Shown here one piece after another: positions 25,399 through 35,123 of a stretch of DNA of 64,000 nucleotides (positions are counted from its first letter, which is position 1; each line of letters starts with the position of its first letter). Location of the stretch: positions 372,001 to 436,000 of the forward strand of contig CAWGTU010000001.1 in NCBI GenBank assembly GCA_963825635.1, read 5' to 3'. Both the position numbers and the translations under genes were made by a program. The notes under the pieces are model-generated. The model had not been told where the DNA came from, did no database searches, and saw only the letters and a list, made by a program, of their open reading frames with translations. Origin of the DNA: JAOUEA01 sp963825635. GTDB lineage: Bacteria; Actinomycetota; UBA4738; HRBIN12.

Positions 25399-28300
25399 GT
25401 GGACGCGCATTCCGAGATCGCGACGATCCCTACGCCGGGTGAGCCACCGGCCGCGATGCAGTCCCTGCTCGAGGCGATCGATCGGAGCGCGGAGCCCGAG
25501 CGCCGTGATGCCCTCCTCGCGTTCGCGAAGGCGTTCCTGCGGCGGCTGTCGCCGGACGAGCTGGCGGCCTCGGGCGTCGATGGTCTCTCGGGGCTCGTTC
25601 GCTCGGCGTTCGCGTTCGCCGACAGCCGAGGTTCTCATCCGTCCGCCGTGCGGGTCTTCGATCCGGACCTCGAATCCGACGGGTACGACACCGCCGGGTC
25701 GGTCGTCGAGACGAACACCGACGACTCGCCGTTCCTCGTCGACTCCGTGCAGGAGGAGCTGCTCGCAAGGGGCCTGGGTGTCCGTCGGCTGCTGCACCCG
25801 GTGATCGGCACGATCCGCGACGAGCAGGGTCGTATCGAGCGCGTGATGTCCGGGCGCGACGCGAGCCATCGAGAGTCGGTGATGCACTTCGAGCTCGACC
25901 GTCAGCTCGCCCCCGAGGAAGCCGACGACCTCGAACGCCGGATCACGGCGATCCTGCACGACGTTCGCTTGGTCGTGCGCGATTTCGAGCCGATGCAGGA
26001 ACGGGTCCGTCACATGATCGAGCTGGCTCGCGCCGCCGCGATCCGGTATCCGCCACACGAGGTGGGTGAGGCGATCGATTTCCTCGAGTGGCTCGCGCAG
26101 CTCAACTTCGTGCTGCTCGGCTACCGCGAGTACGAGCTGGTCGACGTCGACGGGGAGGAGCGCGCCGCGATCCGCGCCGTTCCAGGCAGCGGGCTCGGCA
26201 TCCTGAGCGACGTGCAGCGCTCGGCCTTCGCCGACACCACGCGGCTGTCGGGACTCGACGAGGTCGTGCGGGCTCGCATCGAGGGCGGTGACCTCCTCGT
26301 CTTCTCGAAGACGAACTCGTATTCCTCGGTCCACCGGCGTGCCCGCATGGACTACATCGGCGTGCGCACCGTGCACCCCGACGGCGTGATCACGGGCGAG
26401 GCGAGGCTGATCGGGCTCTTCACCTCGAAGGCGTACATGGAGCCGGCGGCGAAGACACCCTTGCTGCATGCCAAGCTCGAGCAGATCCTCGCGGCCGAGG
26501 ACCTGATCCCCGGATCCCACGACTACAAGGAATCCGTCGAGCTCTTCGAGTCCTTCCCGAAAGATGAGCTCTTCCAGGCCTCGACCGAAGAGCTGCGCGG
26601 ACTGGTGGTGGGCTTGCTGCAGCTCGAGAAGCACGGGGGCATCCGCGTGCTGGTGCGGCGCGACCTCTACGGCCGCAGCGTCTCCGTCGTGGTGGCGCTG
26701 CCTCGTGATCGGTTCAATGCGGCCCTGCGCAAGCGCCTTCAGCAATACTTCCTGCAGCAGTTCAACGGGACCACGGTCGACTACCACCTCTCGCTCGGCG
26801 AGACCGAGTCGGCCCGCATCTTCTTCACGGTGCACGTGCTCCCGGGCACGCACATCCCCGATGTGCCCTACGAGCAGCTGGAGGCCGAGGTCGAGCGGCT
26901 CGCCCGCAGCTGGGACGACGACCTGCGCGACGCCCTGACCGAGCGGGTAGGCCCAGAGCGCGGCCCGCTCCTCGCCGAGAAGTATTCGCCGCGGTTCCCG
27001 AGCTACTACAAGGCGTCGGACGAGTGGGGTTTGATCGTCGACGACGTGCTGGCGCTCGAGGCGCTCGAGGAGGACCCCGACGGCTACCTCGTCGGCATCG
27101 GCAACGAGACGAAGGGTGAACGGCTCACGCGGGTGAAGCTGTACAAGACCGGCGGGAAGGTCGACCTGTCGGCGTTCATGCCGATCCTCGAGGCGCTGGG
27201 GCTGCGGGCGGTCGAAGAGATCCCGACACAGGTGCTCGGCGAGGGCAAGACCTACATCCACGACTTCGGGGTGCTGGATTCGCGCGGCGCCGTGCTCGAC
27301 CTCGGCAAGGAAGCCGAGAACGTCGCGGCCACGATCTCTGCGGTCTGGCGCGGAGAGACGGAGTCGGACTCGCTGAACCGGCTGGTCACGCTCAGCGATC
27401 TCGACTGGCGCCACGTCCAGATCCTGCGTGCGCTCCGCAGGTACCGGATGCGTGTGTCGTCCCGCTATACCGAGGAGTACCGCAACGACGCGATGGCGGA
27501 ACACGCGCACATCTCGGCCGCGCTCGTGCGCATGTTCGAGGCGAAGTTCGATCCTGCCAGGAGGGCGACCGAGGAGGAGATCGACGAGATCCGACAATCG
27601 ATCCACGCCGACCTGCGTGAGGTGAGCTCGCTCGACCAGGACAATATCCTGCGCAACCAGCTCGGCACGATCGAGGCCATCGTGCGCACGAACGCCTACG
27701 TGCCCGGACGCTCGTCCTTGAGCTTCAAGCTGCGCTCCGCACGCGTGCCCGAGATGCCGAAGCCACACCCGCTGTTCGAGATCTTCGTGTACTCGCCGCA
27801 TATGGAGGCGATCCATCTTCGCGGCGGCATGATCGCCCGAGGTGGCATCCGGTGGTCCGACCGCAAAGAGGACTACCGCACCGAGGTGCTCGGCCTGATG
27901 AAAGCGCAGAAGGTCAAGAACGCCGTGATCGTGCCGGACGGATCGAAGGGTGGGTTCATCCTGCGCCGAACCCCGGCGGCGATCGAGGAGCTGAAGGCCG
28001 AGGTCTCGACGCAGTACGTGACGTTCATGCGCGGCATGCTCGACATCACCGACAACCTGGTCGACGGCACTGTCGTGCATCCTCAACACGTTCGGATCCA
28101 CGACGCCGACGACCCCTACCTCGTGGTCGCCGCCGACAAGGGCACCGCCACGTTCAGCGACACGGCGAACGCTGTCAGCATCGACTACGGGTTCTGGCTC
28201 GGGGACGCGTTCGCGAGCGGTGGCTCGCAGGGATACGACCACAAGGTGCTCGGCATCACCGCTCGCGGTGCGTGGGAATCGGTGAAGCGGCACTTCCGCG

Positions 28301-30231
28301 AGATCGGCATCGACGTCATGTCCGAGGCGTTCACCGTGGTCGGGATCGGCGACATGTCCGGTGACGTGTTCGGCAACGGCATGCTCTACACGCCGCAGAT
28401 CAAGCTCGTCTGTGCGTTCGACCACCGCCACGTCTTCGTCGATCCCGACCCCGACCCCGCGACGTCGTTCGAGGAGCGTCGGCGCCTGTTCACGGCGCCC
28501 GGCTCGACGTGGGCCGATTACGACCGGACCCTCATGTCGGCGGGGGCCGACGTGCTGGATCGCAGCGCGAAGAGCGTCACGCTCTCGCCCCAGGCCCGGA
28601 CGGCGCTGGGGATCGGCGACGACGTGCCGGCGAGCATGACGCCGGCCGAGGTGATCCGCCACGCGTTGCAGGCACCGGTCGACCTCTTGTGGAACGGCGG
28701 TATCGGCACCTACGTGAAGGCGTCGGATGAGGGGCACACGGAGGTCGGTGACCGGGCCAACGACCCGGTCAGGGTCAACGGCGAGCAGACCCGCGCCAGG
28801 GTCGTCGGCGAGGGAGGCAACCTCGGCTTCACCCAGCGGGGGCGGATCGAGTATGCGGCCGCCGGTGGTCGCATCAACACCGACTTCATCGACAACTCGG
28901 CGGGCGTCGACACATCGGACCACGAGGTGAACATCAAGATCCTGCTCGGTCTCGCGGTGCAACGGGGGGAGCTGACGCTCGAGGCGCGCAACGAGCTGCT
29001 TCAGGCGTGTGCCGACGATGTGGTCACCCACGTGCTCTACGACAACTACCAGCAGGCCCAGATCCTCTCCCAGGAGGTCGAGGTCAGCGCACAGCGCGTC
29101 GAGGCGTATGAGGATCTGATGCAGCAACTGGAGGCGGGTGACGGCGAGCTCGAGCGTGATGTCGAGTTCCTGCCCTCCACCGAGGAGATGGTCGAGCGGC
29201 GCGCAGCTGGCGAAGGCCTCAGGCGACCGGAACTCGCCGTGCTCCTCGCGTATGCGAAGCGGTCGATCTTCGCCGCGTTGGCCGATTCCGACCTCCCGGA
29301 CTCGCCCTACCTGGCCCAGGACCTGCGGTCGTACTTCCCCGACGACATCGTCGAGCGGTTCGGGCCTCTGATCGAGGAGCATCCGCTCCGGCGCGAGCTC
29401 ATCGCCACGATCGTCTCGAACGACGTGGTCAATTCGCAGGGCATCACCTTCGTCTCGCGCATGGTGACCGAGACGGGGGCGAGCCCTTCCGAGGTCGTGC
29501 GCGCCTTCCGGATCGCGCGTGACGTGACCGGCGCGGTGCAGCGATGGGCAGACGTCGAGGCGCTCGACGGCCTGATCGACCCCGGCATCCAGAACGAGCT
29601 GATGACCGGCGTCGACTGGCTGGTGGAGACCTCGTCTCGGTGGTACCTGGTGCACGCGACCGGCAGGCATCTCGCCGAGGCGGTCGACGACGCGCGAACG
29701 TCGTTCGAGGAGCTCTCGGGCGTGATCGACCAGATCGGACCCGAGGCGTGGCGCGAGGAGCACGAGCACTCCGCCCGACGGCTCGAGGCAGAGGGCGTGC
29801 CCGCGGCGATCGCGCGCCGGCACGCCTTCCAGGCCGAGCTGGTGCACGGGCCCGACATCATCACGGTCGCGCATGCGACCGGACGCACCGTGCTCGAGGT
29901 AGCCCGGGCGTTCTTCCTGCTGGGCGAGCGCCTGCAGCTCGACTGGCTCGAGAAGCAGGTCGAGGCGATGCCCGGAGGTTCCCGCTGGCAACGCTGGGCG
30001 CTTCAGTCGATGGAAGACGATCTCTTCACGCTTCGTCGCAGCCTCGCCGAGACGGTGCTCGACGAGTGCGGTGGCCTGCCGATCGACGAGGCGGTGGAGA
30101 AGTTCCTGGAGACGCGCGACGACGCGTTCACCCGGCTGCAGCGGTTCATGCGGAGCCTCGCGGTCGACGGCATGGGTGATCTCGCCCAGCTCACGGTGGC
30201 GTTGCGGCAGATCCGTTCGTTGATCGGCTGA
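25399..30231 (+). CDS. gdhB: NAD-specific glutamate dehydrogenase, large (180 kDa) type
   Basis: At 1610 residues this fits the L_180 family of NAD-GDH, which deaminates glutamate to 2-oxoglutarate for catabolism. The N-terminal ~700 residues are the regulatory ACT-like and helical parts (ETNTDDSPFLVDSV near residue 110). The catalytic core follows with GGIRWSDRKEDYRTEVLGLM (about 815), the lysine-containing AQKVKNAVIVPDGSKGGF, the NAD-binding VVGIGDMSGDVFGNGML (about 981), and GEGGNLGFTQRGRIEYA with NTDFIDNSAGVD. The GTG at 25399 has a weak ribosome site; ATG 25456 is an alternative. It is monocistronic and convergent with the CAP gene 23 bp away. The 1585-residue frame on the opposite strand is a coding shadow. 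Confidence 0.95.
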   Translation: MDAHSEIATIPTPGEPPAAMQSLLEAIDRSAEPERRDALLAFAKAFLRRLSPDELAASGVDGLSGLVRSAFAFADSRGSHPSAVRVFDPDLESDGYDTAGSVVETNTDDSPFLVDSVQEELLARGLGVRRLLHPVIGTIRDEQGRIERVMSGRDASHRESVMHFELDRQLAPEEADDLERRITAILHDVRLVVRDFEPMQERVRHMIELARAAAIRYPPHEVGEAIDFLEWLAQLNFVLLGYREYELVDVDGEERAAIRAVPGSGLGILSDVQRSAFADTTRLSGLDEVVRARIEGGDLLVFSKTNSYSSVHRRARMDYIGVRTVHPDGVITGEARLIGLFTSKAYMEPAAKTPLLHAKLEQILAAEDLIPGSHDYKESVELFESFPKDELFQASTEELRGLVVGLLQLEKHGGIRVLVRRDLYGRSVSVVVALPRDRFNAALRKRLQQYFLQQFNGTTVDYHLSLGETESARIFFTVHVLPGTHIPDVPYEQLEAEVERLARSWDDDLRDALTERVGPERGPLLAEKYSPRFPSYYKASDEWGLIVDDVLALEALEEDPDGYLVGIGNETKGERLTRVKLYKTGGKVDLSAFMPILEALGLRAVEEIPTQVLGEGKTYIHDFGVLDSRGAVLDLGKEAENVAATISAVWRGETESDSLNRLVTLSDLDWRHVQILRALRRYRMRVSSRYTEEYRNDAMAEHAHISAALVRMFEAKFDPARRATEEEIDEIRQSIHADLREVSSLDQDNILRNQLGTIEAIVRTNAYVPGRSSLSFKLRSARVPEMPKPHPLFEIFVYSPHMEAIHLRGGMIARGGIRWSDRKEDYRTEVLGLMKAQKVKNAVIVPDGSKGGFILRRTPAAIEELKAEVSTQYVTFMRGMLDITDNLVDGTVVHPQHVRIHDADDPYLVVAADKGTATFSDTANAVSIDYGFWLGDAFASGGSQGYDHKVLGITARGAWESVKRHFREIGIDVMSEAFTVVGIGDMSGDVFGNGMLYTPQIKLVCAFDHRHVFVDPDPDPATSFEERRRLFTAPGSTWADYDRTLMSAGADVLDRSAKSVTLSPQARTALGIGDDVPASMTPAEVIRHALQAPVDLLWNGGIGTYVKASDEGHTEVGDRANDPVRVNGEQTRARVVGEGGNLGFTQRGRIEYAAAGGRINTDFIDNSAGVDTSDHEVNIKILLGLAVQRGELTLEARNELLQACADDVVTHVLYDNYQQAQILSQEVEVSAQRVEAYEDLMQQLEAGDGELERDVEFLPSTEEMVERRAAGEGLRRPELAVLLAYAKRSIFAALADSDLPDSPYLAQDLRSYFPDDIVERFGPLIEEHPLRRELIATIVSNDVVNSQGITFVSRMVTETGASPSEVVRAFRIARDVTGAVQRWADVEALDGLIDPGIQNELMTGVDWLVETSSRWYLVHATGRHLAEAVDDARTSFEELSGVIDQIGPEAWREEHEHSARRLEAEGVPAAIARRHAFQAELVHGPDIITVAHATGRTVLEVARAFFLLGERLQLDWLEKQVEAMPGGSRWQRWALQSMEDDLFTLRRSLAETVLDECGGLPIDEAVEKFLETRDDAFTRLQRFMRSLAVDGMGDLAQLTVALRQIRSLIG

Positions 30232-30254
30232 CGGTCACCGAGCGGCGCGAAGGG

Positions 30255-30707
30255 TCAGCCTCCGTAGAACATCACGGTGGCCCAGATGCGACCCCCGCTC
30301 CGGAACACCCCGATGCCGACCTTCGAGAACCCGGTCCGCAGGACGTTGCTGCGGTGCGCGGGACTGTTCATGAAGAGCTTGTGGACACGGCTCACAGTGC
30401 CGGCCATGCCGACGTTCTCACCCCAGACGGACGGGTGCCAGCGTCTGACGAGCCGGTACAGGTTCGAGGTGTGATACACGGTACGCCGCTCCGCCATGCG
30501 GCGCGAGTGTTGCAGCGCATCCCGTGAAAGGCGCCAGTTCAGGTCGAACGAGCGCAACCCATTGTTGCGTCGAGACTGGTTGGTGATCGAGAACAGCTTG
30601 CGTCGCATCTCTTTCGAGTTCGATGCCGCGATCACAGCGCTCGGGACTGCCGCCAGGAGCATGGCGGCGAGTAGCAGGCCGATCGTGAAGGTCTTGGATC
30701 CCTTCAT
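30255..30707 (-). CDS. secreted CAP/SCP-domain protein
   Basis: The 150-residue protein has a signal peptide (MKGSKTFTIGLLLAAMLLAA) and a CAP (cysteine-rich secretory, SCP/PR-1) domain: LNWRLSRDALQHSRRMAER, WGENVGMAGTVSRVHKLFMN, SPAHRSNVLR and the final GRIWATVMFYGG. The two His and two Glu/Asp positions of the CAP cavity are largely preserved (H in HSRRM, E in GEN, H in SPAHR). ATG 30707 is supported by GGAGGGGGGAG upstream and by the signal peptide; the longer open frame to 31094 runs into the MBL gene and is not used. CAP proteins in actinobacteria are usually of unknown extracellular function. Confidence 0.88.
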   Translation of the reverse strand: MKGSKTFTIGLLLAAMLLAAVPSAVIAASNSKEMRRKLFSITNQSRRNNGLRSFDLNWRLSRDALQHSRRMAERRTVYHTSNLYRLVRRWHPSVWGENVGMAGTVSRVHKLFMNSPAHRSNVLRTGFSKVGIGVFRSGGRIWATVMFYGG

Positions 30708-30861
30708 ACGATCACTCCCCCCTCCAGGTCGGATCGATCCGCCGACCCTAGCGAGGCTCGGGAGGCGCGTCACCCCTGGTTGTTGTGCGAGCGAGCAACT
30801 TCTGGCCGAGGTCTCCTGGCGGGGAGGGAAAACCGTTTCCGAAGTTTTTGGCGCTCTCCGG

Positions 30862-31734
30862 TCAGATCGACTGCCAGGCCGCGAGCCCGTCGTCGCCCGC
30901 GCCGACACGTCCGAACGCTTCCGCGAAGTGGGTTGGCGCGATCGTGGTTCCCGGGTGGGAGAGCAGCTCGGCAAGGACGGCGCGCCGGGTCGCGGCCGCT
31001 CGCGCGGGGATCGTGTCGGTGCCCGACGGCCAGTCGGGATGTGGGATCTGGATCGGATGGTTGAACACGTCGGCGGTGATGATCGCCCGTTCACCGCGGG
31101 AACGGAGGCGCACGATCTGGTGCCCCGGCGTGTGCCCGGGCGCGTGGCGGACCTCGACGCCGTCGGCGAGCACGTGATCCCCGTCGAGCACCGTGAGCTG
31201 TCCGGCCCGCTCGAGCGGCTCGAGCAGCAGCGAGTCGATCACCCGGTCCTCGTCGTCGGTGCGAGCCAGCTCCGTCTGCCACTCGCGGTCGGCCCGCTGC
31301 AGCAGGTGGGTCGCGCGGGGGAAGGCGGGTACCGGCTCGCCGTCGTCTCCGAAGGCCACCGTGCCGCCGATATGGTCGTCGTGCACGTGGCTGAGCACGA
31401 CCGTGTCGATCGAGTCGGGCGGGGTGCCCGCCTCGCGGAGCGCGTCGAACAGTCGGCCCGGCGCGCCGAACCACTCGGGACCAGGTGCTCCCCGGCGCCC
31501 GACGCCGGTGTCCACGAGCACCACCCCTCCCGGATGACGGACGAGCCAGGCTCGGACGTGCAGTCGCCAGACGCCCTTCTCCCCGTACACGCCGGGCGCT
31601 CGGTCGCGGAACGACTCGAGCGCCTCGGGGGGCACGTCGGGGAAGGAATCGGTGATCGGCCCCTGGAGATCACGGACGCCGTCGAGCAGGGCCAGCACCT
31701 CGATGTGTCCGACGGTGAGCGTGGTCGCGAGCAT
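30862..31734 (-). CDS. metallo-beta-lactamase fold hydrolase
   Basis: The 290-residue MBL-fold protein has the complete metal site: LSHVHDDHIGG (HxHxDH), APGHTPGH (third His), ITADVFNHP (bridging Asp) and IAPTHF (last His). The pattern resembles lactonase or aryl-hydrolase-like members such as AHL lactonase relatives. No signal peptide, so it is cytoplasmic. The substrate is not determinable. The next gene (CAP) starts 155 bp downstream in the same direction; that gap holds a hairpin GGTCGG/CCGACC at about 30728-30748, near the CAP ribosome site. Confidence 0.85.
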   Translation of the reverse strand: MLATTLTVGHIEVLALLDGVRDLQGPITDSFPDVPPEALESFRDRAPGVYGEKGVWRLHVRAWLVRHPGGVVLVDTGVGRRGAPGPEWFGAPGRLFDALREAGTPPDSIDTVVLSHVHDDHIGGTVAFGDDGEPVPAFPRATHLLQRADREWQTELARTDDEDRVIDSLLLEPLERAGQLTVLDGDHVLADGVEVRHAPGHTPGHQIVRLRSRGERAIITADVFNHPIQIPHPDWPSGTDTIPARAAATRRAVLAELLSHPGTTIAPTHFAEAFGRVGAGDDGLAAWQSI

Positions 31735-31837
31735 CGGCCAGCGAGTCTATCCACGCCGGGCGAGACCGGACGCCTACGTGAGGTTGCCGCGGCGGGCCGC
31801 TAGGCTCGGCCGAGAGACCCGAACGGAGGACACCGGG

Positions 31838-32746
31838 ATGTGGACCGCTCGCAGATGGATCCGAAGCGTCACCTTGCTGGCCGGACTCACCCTGCTGCTG
31901 GCGGGGTGCCTCAAGCTCGATATGGCGCTCACGATCTCTTCCGACGACACGGTCGACGGAGAGATGGTGTTCGCGGTCAACAAGGAGCTGCTCGAGCTGA
32001 CCGGTCAGAGCGTGGACGATCTGCTGGGCGACACGGCCGTGCCCGACGACGTTCCGGGTGCCACGCAGGAGCCGTACGAGGACGATCGATTCGTCGGTAC
32101 ACGCGTGGTGTTCGAGGACGTTTCCCTCGAGGACATGCAGGAAGGATCCGACCCCGACTCGCTGTCGATCGAACGCACGGGCGACACGTACGAGGTCAAG
32201 GGTGTGATGGACCTCACCGCCGACGATGCGGAGCTGGAGGGGAACCCGTTCGAAGACCAACTCACCGAGGCGTTCGACACGGCGGAGCTTCGGATCGCGA
32301 TCACGTTCCCCGGTGAGGTCCTGGAGACCAACGGCCAGGTCGACGGCACCACGGTCACCTGGGAGCCGGTGTTCGGCGAGCGCACGGAGCTGCAGGCGGT
32401 CGCGTCCGCCTCCGGTGACGGCGCTGAGGGCGACCAAGGGGACGTGGGCGGCGAGGGGACTGAGGCTGCCGGCGGCTCGGAGGAGGATGGATCCGGCCCG
32501 AACGCGTGGCTGTACGCGATCCTCGGGCTGGTCATCGTCGGCGTCGTCGTCGGCCTGTTCCTTTTGATGCGACGCCGTGGGAACGGTGCTCCGGACGGGG
32601 GAACCCCACAGGAAGCCGTGACGGCTCCTCTGCCTGCGGCAACGCCCGAACCACCCCCGACCCCGGCGCCCCCGCCGCCGCCGCCGGCGTCGACCGAGCC
32701 ACCGGCGTCGAGTGACGGGCCGGGTGACGGCCCGGCGTCCAGCTGA
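31838..32746 (+). CDS. LppM-like (DUF3153) lipoprotein with C-terminal membrane helix
   Basis: The 302-residue protein has a lipoprotein signal (LLLAGC, Cys 26) and an LppM-like beta domain (about 27-190, LDMALTISSDDTVDGEMVFAV). A low-complexity acidic linker, a membrane helix (about 226-246, AWLYAILGLVIVGVVVGLFLLM) and a Pro-rich cytoplasmic tail follow. The mycobacterial LppM family has this order: lipid anchor, globular domain and transmembrane helix. ATG 31838 follows GGAGGA with good spacing. It precedes the molybdenum hydroxylase genes by about 100 bp on the same strand, but a shared transcript is not evident. Confidence 0.8.
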   Translation: MWTARRWIRSVTLLAGLTLLLAGCLKLDMALTISSDDTVDGEMVFAVNKELLELTGQSVDDLLGDTAVPDDVPGATQEPYEDDRFVGTRVVFEDVSLEDMQEGSDPDSLSIERTGDTYEVKGVMDLTADDAELEGNPFEDQLTEAFDTAELRIAITFPGEVLETNGQVDGTTVTWEPVFGERTELQAVASASGDGAEGDQGDVGGEGTEAAGGSEEDGSGPNAWLYAILGLVIVGVVVGLFLLMRRRGNGAPDGGTPQEAVTAPLPAATPEPPPTPAPPPPPPASTEPPASSDGPGDGPASS

Positions 32747-32843
32747 ACGGCTCCACCCGCTCCGGGTTGTCCGCGCGTTCGTCGCGCCGGCTCGAGCCGC
32801 ATACGATATGGGGCCGTACCACCTCGAGCCCGAAGGGAGTTCA

Positions 32844-35123
32844 GTGACTTCCACCGACATCGCACCGACGCCGGAGGTGTTCGTCCGACCGGACGGGAAG
32901 GAGAAGGTGACCGGGTCGGGTCGCTACACGGCCGACCTGACGCTGACCGGACAGGCCTACGCGAAGTTCCGCTACGCGGACCACCCGCACGCACGCATCC
33001 TGCGCATCGACACATCGAAGGCCGAGTCGCTGCCGGGTGTGGTCGCGGTGGTCACGCAGGACGACCTTCCCGACGTCCGCTTCGGCGGGTTCGTGCAGGA
33101 CCGCACCCTCTTCGCGAGGGACGTCGTGCGCTTCGAAGGCGAGATCGTCGCCGGTGTTGCCGCACTCACCGAGGAGATCGCGGTCCGCGCCACCCGACTG
33201 ATCGAGGTCGAGTACGAGCCACTGCCCGCGGTGAGCGACTTCGTCGCCGCGATGGATCCTTCCTCCCCGCTGATCCATCCCGATCTCACCTCCTACGAGA
33301 AGGACGAGAACGTCGTCGCCGACGGCAACACGATGGCGTACTCCACGATCGTGAAGGGCGATGCCGATGCGGCGATGGCCGAGGCCGACGTCGTGGTGAA
33401 GGGCCGCTACGTCTCCGACGCCTCGCAGGGCGTGCCGATCGAGCCACGCGCCGTGGTCGCACAGTGGCGGGGCGACGAGGTGACGATCTGGTCCTCGACG
33501 CAGGTGCCGTACGCGGCTCGGTCGGGCGTCGCCCAGACCCTTCAGGTCCCCGAGGCGAACGTGCGCATCGTGGTGCCCTTGCTCGGCGGAGGATTCGGCG
33601 CGAAGTGCGACCTGCACTTCGAGGCGCAGGTCGCGGCGCTGGCCCGAGCGGCCAGGCGCCCCGTGAAGCTGGTGTTCAGCCGCCGGGAGGAGTTCGTCGC
33701 GATCGCCCAGCGCCGCGAGGGCATCGTGATGGAGTTCGAGACCGGCGTGACCCGCGACGGACGCCTGGTCGCTCGGAAGGCCTCGCTCGCGCTCGACAAG
33801 GGCGCCTACTGCGGTGAGGGAGGCTTCCTCGGGCAGATGGCGGCGATGCACGCCTGCGGCCCGTACGTGATCGACCACGTCTTCGTCGAGGCACACCTGA
33901 ACTACACGAACAACCAACCCTCGGGCTCGGTCCGTGCCCCGACGGCGCCGCAGGTGTGCTGGGGCCTCGAGCAGCACATGGACGAGGTGGCTCGCGCGAT
34001 CGACATGGACCCCGTCGAGCTGCGCCGGCGCGCCCTGATCGAGCAGGGGGCCGAGGGCCCGACCCGGCAGGTATTCGAAGAGATCGGCATGAAGCAGACC
34101 CTCGAGCGCGCGGTCGAGATGATCGACTACGACCGTGAGCTGCCCGAGGACGAGGCGATCGGCGTCGCCGTGGGCTGGTGGCCGTGCATGCCGGCTCCGT
34201 CCGGGGCCTACATCCACATCAACGGTGACGGCAGTGGCACGATCGTGACCGGAGCCCAGGAGAACGGGAGCGGCGCCGTCATGGCGATGCCGATGTTCGT
34301 CGCCGAGGAGCTCGGCATGAGCCCGGGGGACTTCACGATCCTCTACCAGGACACGGCCGCGGCGAACTGGGACATGGGCTCGTGCGGCTCGCAGACCACG
34401 TTCAACAGCGGCCGCGCCGTCCTCGGCGCCGCGGCGGACGTGCGCGAGCAGCTGCTCGACGCGGCGGCCGAGGAGCTCGAGGCCGACCGTGAGGACCTGG
34501 AGCTCGTCGACGGAAGCGTCCGTGTGAAGGGGTCGCCCGACCGATCGGTGACGATCGGCGATCTCGCCGAGGCCGGCACGATCCACGGGAAGGGGTCGGG
34601 GGTGGTACCCGACGCGCCGGCCGGCGACACCGGGGGTTGCGTAGGGCGGCTCGGCAACGAGACGTTCCTCGCGCCGCAGCTGATCACCCAGGCCGCGCAC
34701 GTGAAGGTCGACCGCGCGACCGGCGTGGTCCGGGTCCTGAAGGTCGCCGCCGCGCACGACTCCGGCGTGATCCTCAACCGCAAGGGCGCAGACGGTCAGG
34801 TCACGGGCGGTATCGTGATGGGGGTCGGCCTCGCCCTGAGCGAGGGCACGCAGCTCGACGACGAGGGCCGCCAGCGCAATCCGGCGCTTCTCGACTACAA
34901 GCTCGTCACCTGCGCCGACGCGCCCGAGATCGAGGTCGACTGGATCCAGATCGCGGCCAAGGGCGCCGGTCCCCGAGGCTCGAAGGGGGTGGGGGAGCCG
35001 CCGCAGGTGCCGACGGCCGCCGCGATCGCCAACGCGATCACGAAGGTGCTCGGCGCGCAGGTGCGGCAGATGCCGATGACCCCCGAGCGGGTCTGGGAAG
35101 CGGCGCGGGAGGTGCAGGCGTGA
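32844..35123 (+). CDS. molybdenum hydroxylase large subunit (xanthine dehydrogenase family)
   Basis: The 759-residue protein binds the molybdopterin cofactor in a three-subunit hydroxylase. It starts with GKEKVTGSGRYTADL and has VVPLLGGGFGAKCDLHFEAQ, the molybdopterin loops GSCGSQTTFNSGR, and the catalytic Glu in GSKGVGEPPQVPTAAA. The active-site loop reads PSGSVRAPTAPQVCWG. This differs from the form I CO dehydrogenase motif with the active-site Cys and from form II (AYRGAGR), so it is not a CO dehydrogenase; aromatic or N-heterocycle substrates are more likely. GTG 32844 has AAGGGAG upstream. It is followed without a gap by the FAD and FeS subunits. Confidence 0.9.
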   Translation: MTSTDIAPTPEVFVRPDGKEKVTGSGRYTADLTLTGQAYAKFRYADHPHARILRIDTSKAESLPGVVAVVTQDDLPDVRFGGFVQDRTLFARDVVRFEGEIVAGVAALTEEIAVRATRLIEVEYEPLPAVSDFVAAMDPSSPLIHPDLTSYEKDENVVADGNTMAYSTIVKGDADAAMAEADVVVKGRYVSDASQGVPIEPRAVVAQWRGDEVTIWSSTQVPYAARSGVAQTLQVPEANVRIVVPLLGGGFGAKCDLHFEAQVAALARAARRPVKLVFSRREEFVAIAQRREGIVMEFETGVTRDGRLVARKASLALDKGAYCGEGGFLGQMAAMHACGPYVIDHVFVEAHLNYTNNQPSGSVRAPTAPQVCWGLEQHMDEVARAIDMDPVELRRRALIEQGAEGPTRQVFEEIGMKQTLERAVEMIDYDRELPEDEAIGVAVGWWPCMPAPSGAYIHINGDGSGTIVTGAQENGSGAVMAMPMFVAEELGMSPGDFTILYQDTAAANWDMGSCGSQTTFNSGRAVLGAAADVREQLLDAAAEELEADREDLELVDGSVRVKGSPDRSVTIGDLAEAGTIHGKGSGVVPDAPAGDTGGCVGRLGNETFLAPQLITQAAHVKVDRATGVVRVLKVAAAHDSGVILNRKGADGQVTGGIVMGVGLALSEGTQLDDEGRQRNPALLDYKLVTCADAPEIEVDWIQIAAKGAGPRGSKGVGEPPQVPTAAAIANAITKVLGAQVRQMPMTPERVWEAAREVQA

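Noticed and set aside
25234..29991. 1585-residue open frame antisense to NAD-GDH
   Set aside because: It mirrors the coding strand in high-GC DNA, is rich in His/Arg/Asp/Val repeats without any domain signature, lacks a ribosome site, and the sense strand encodes a clear NAD-GDH.
30708..30861. Possible c-di-AMP (ydaO-type) riboswitch upstream of the CAP gene
   Set aside because: A GGGGTGA and a TAGGG occur, and cell-wall genes are typical targets, but the conserved CCGaAyCCGUCAGCUAAC core is absent.
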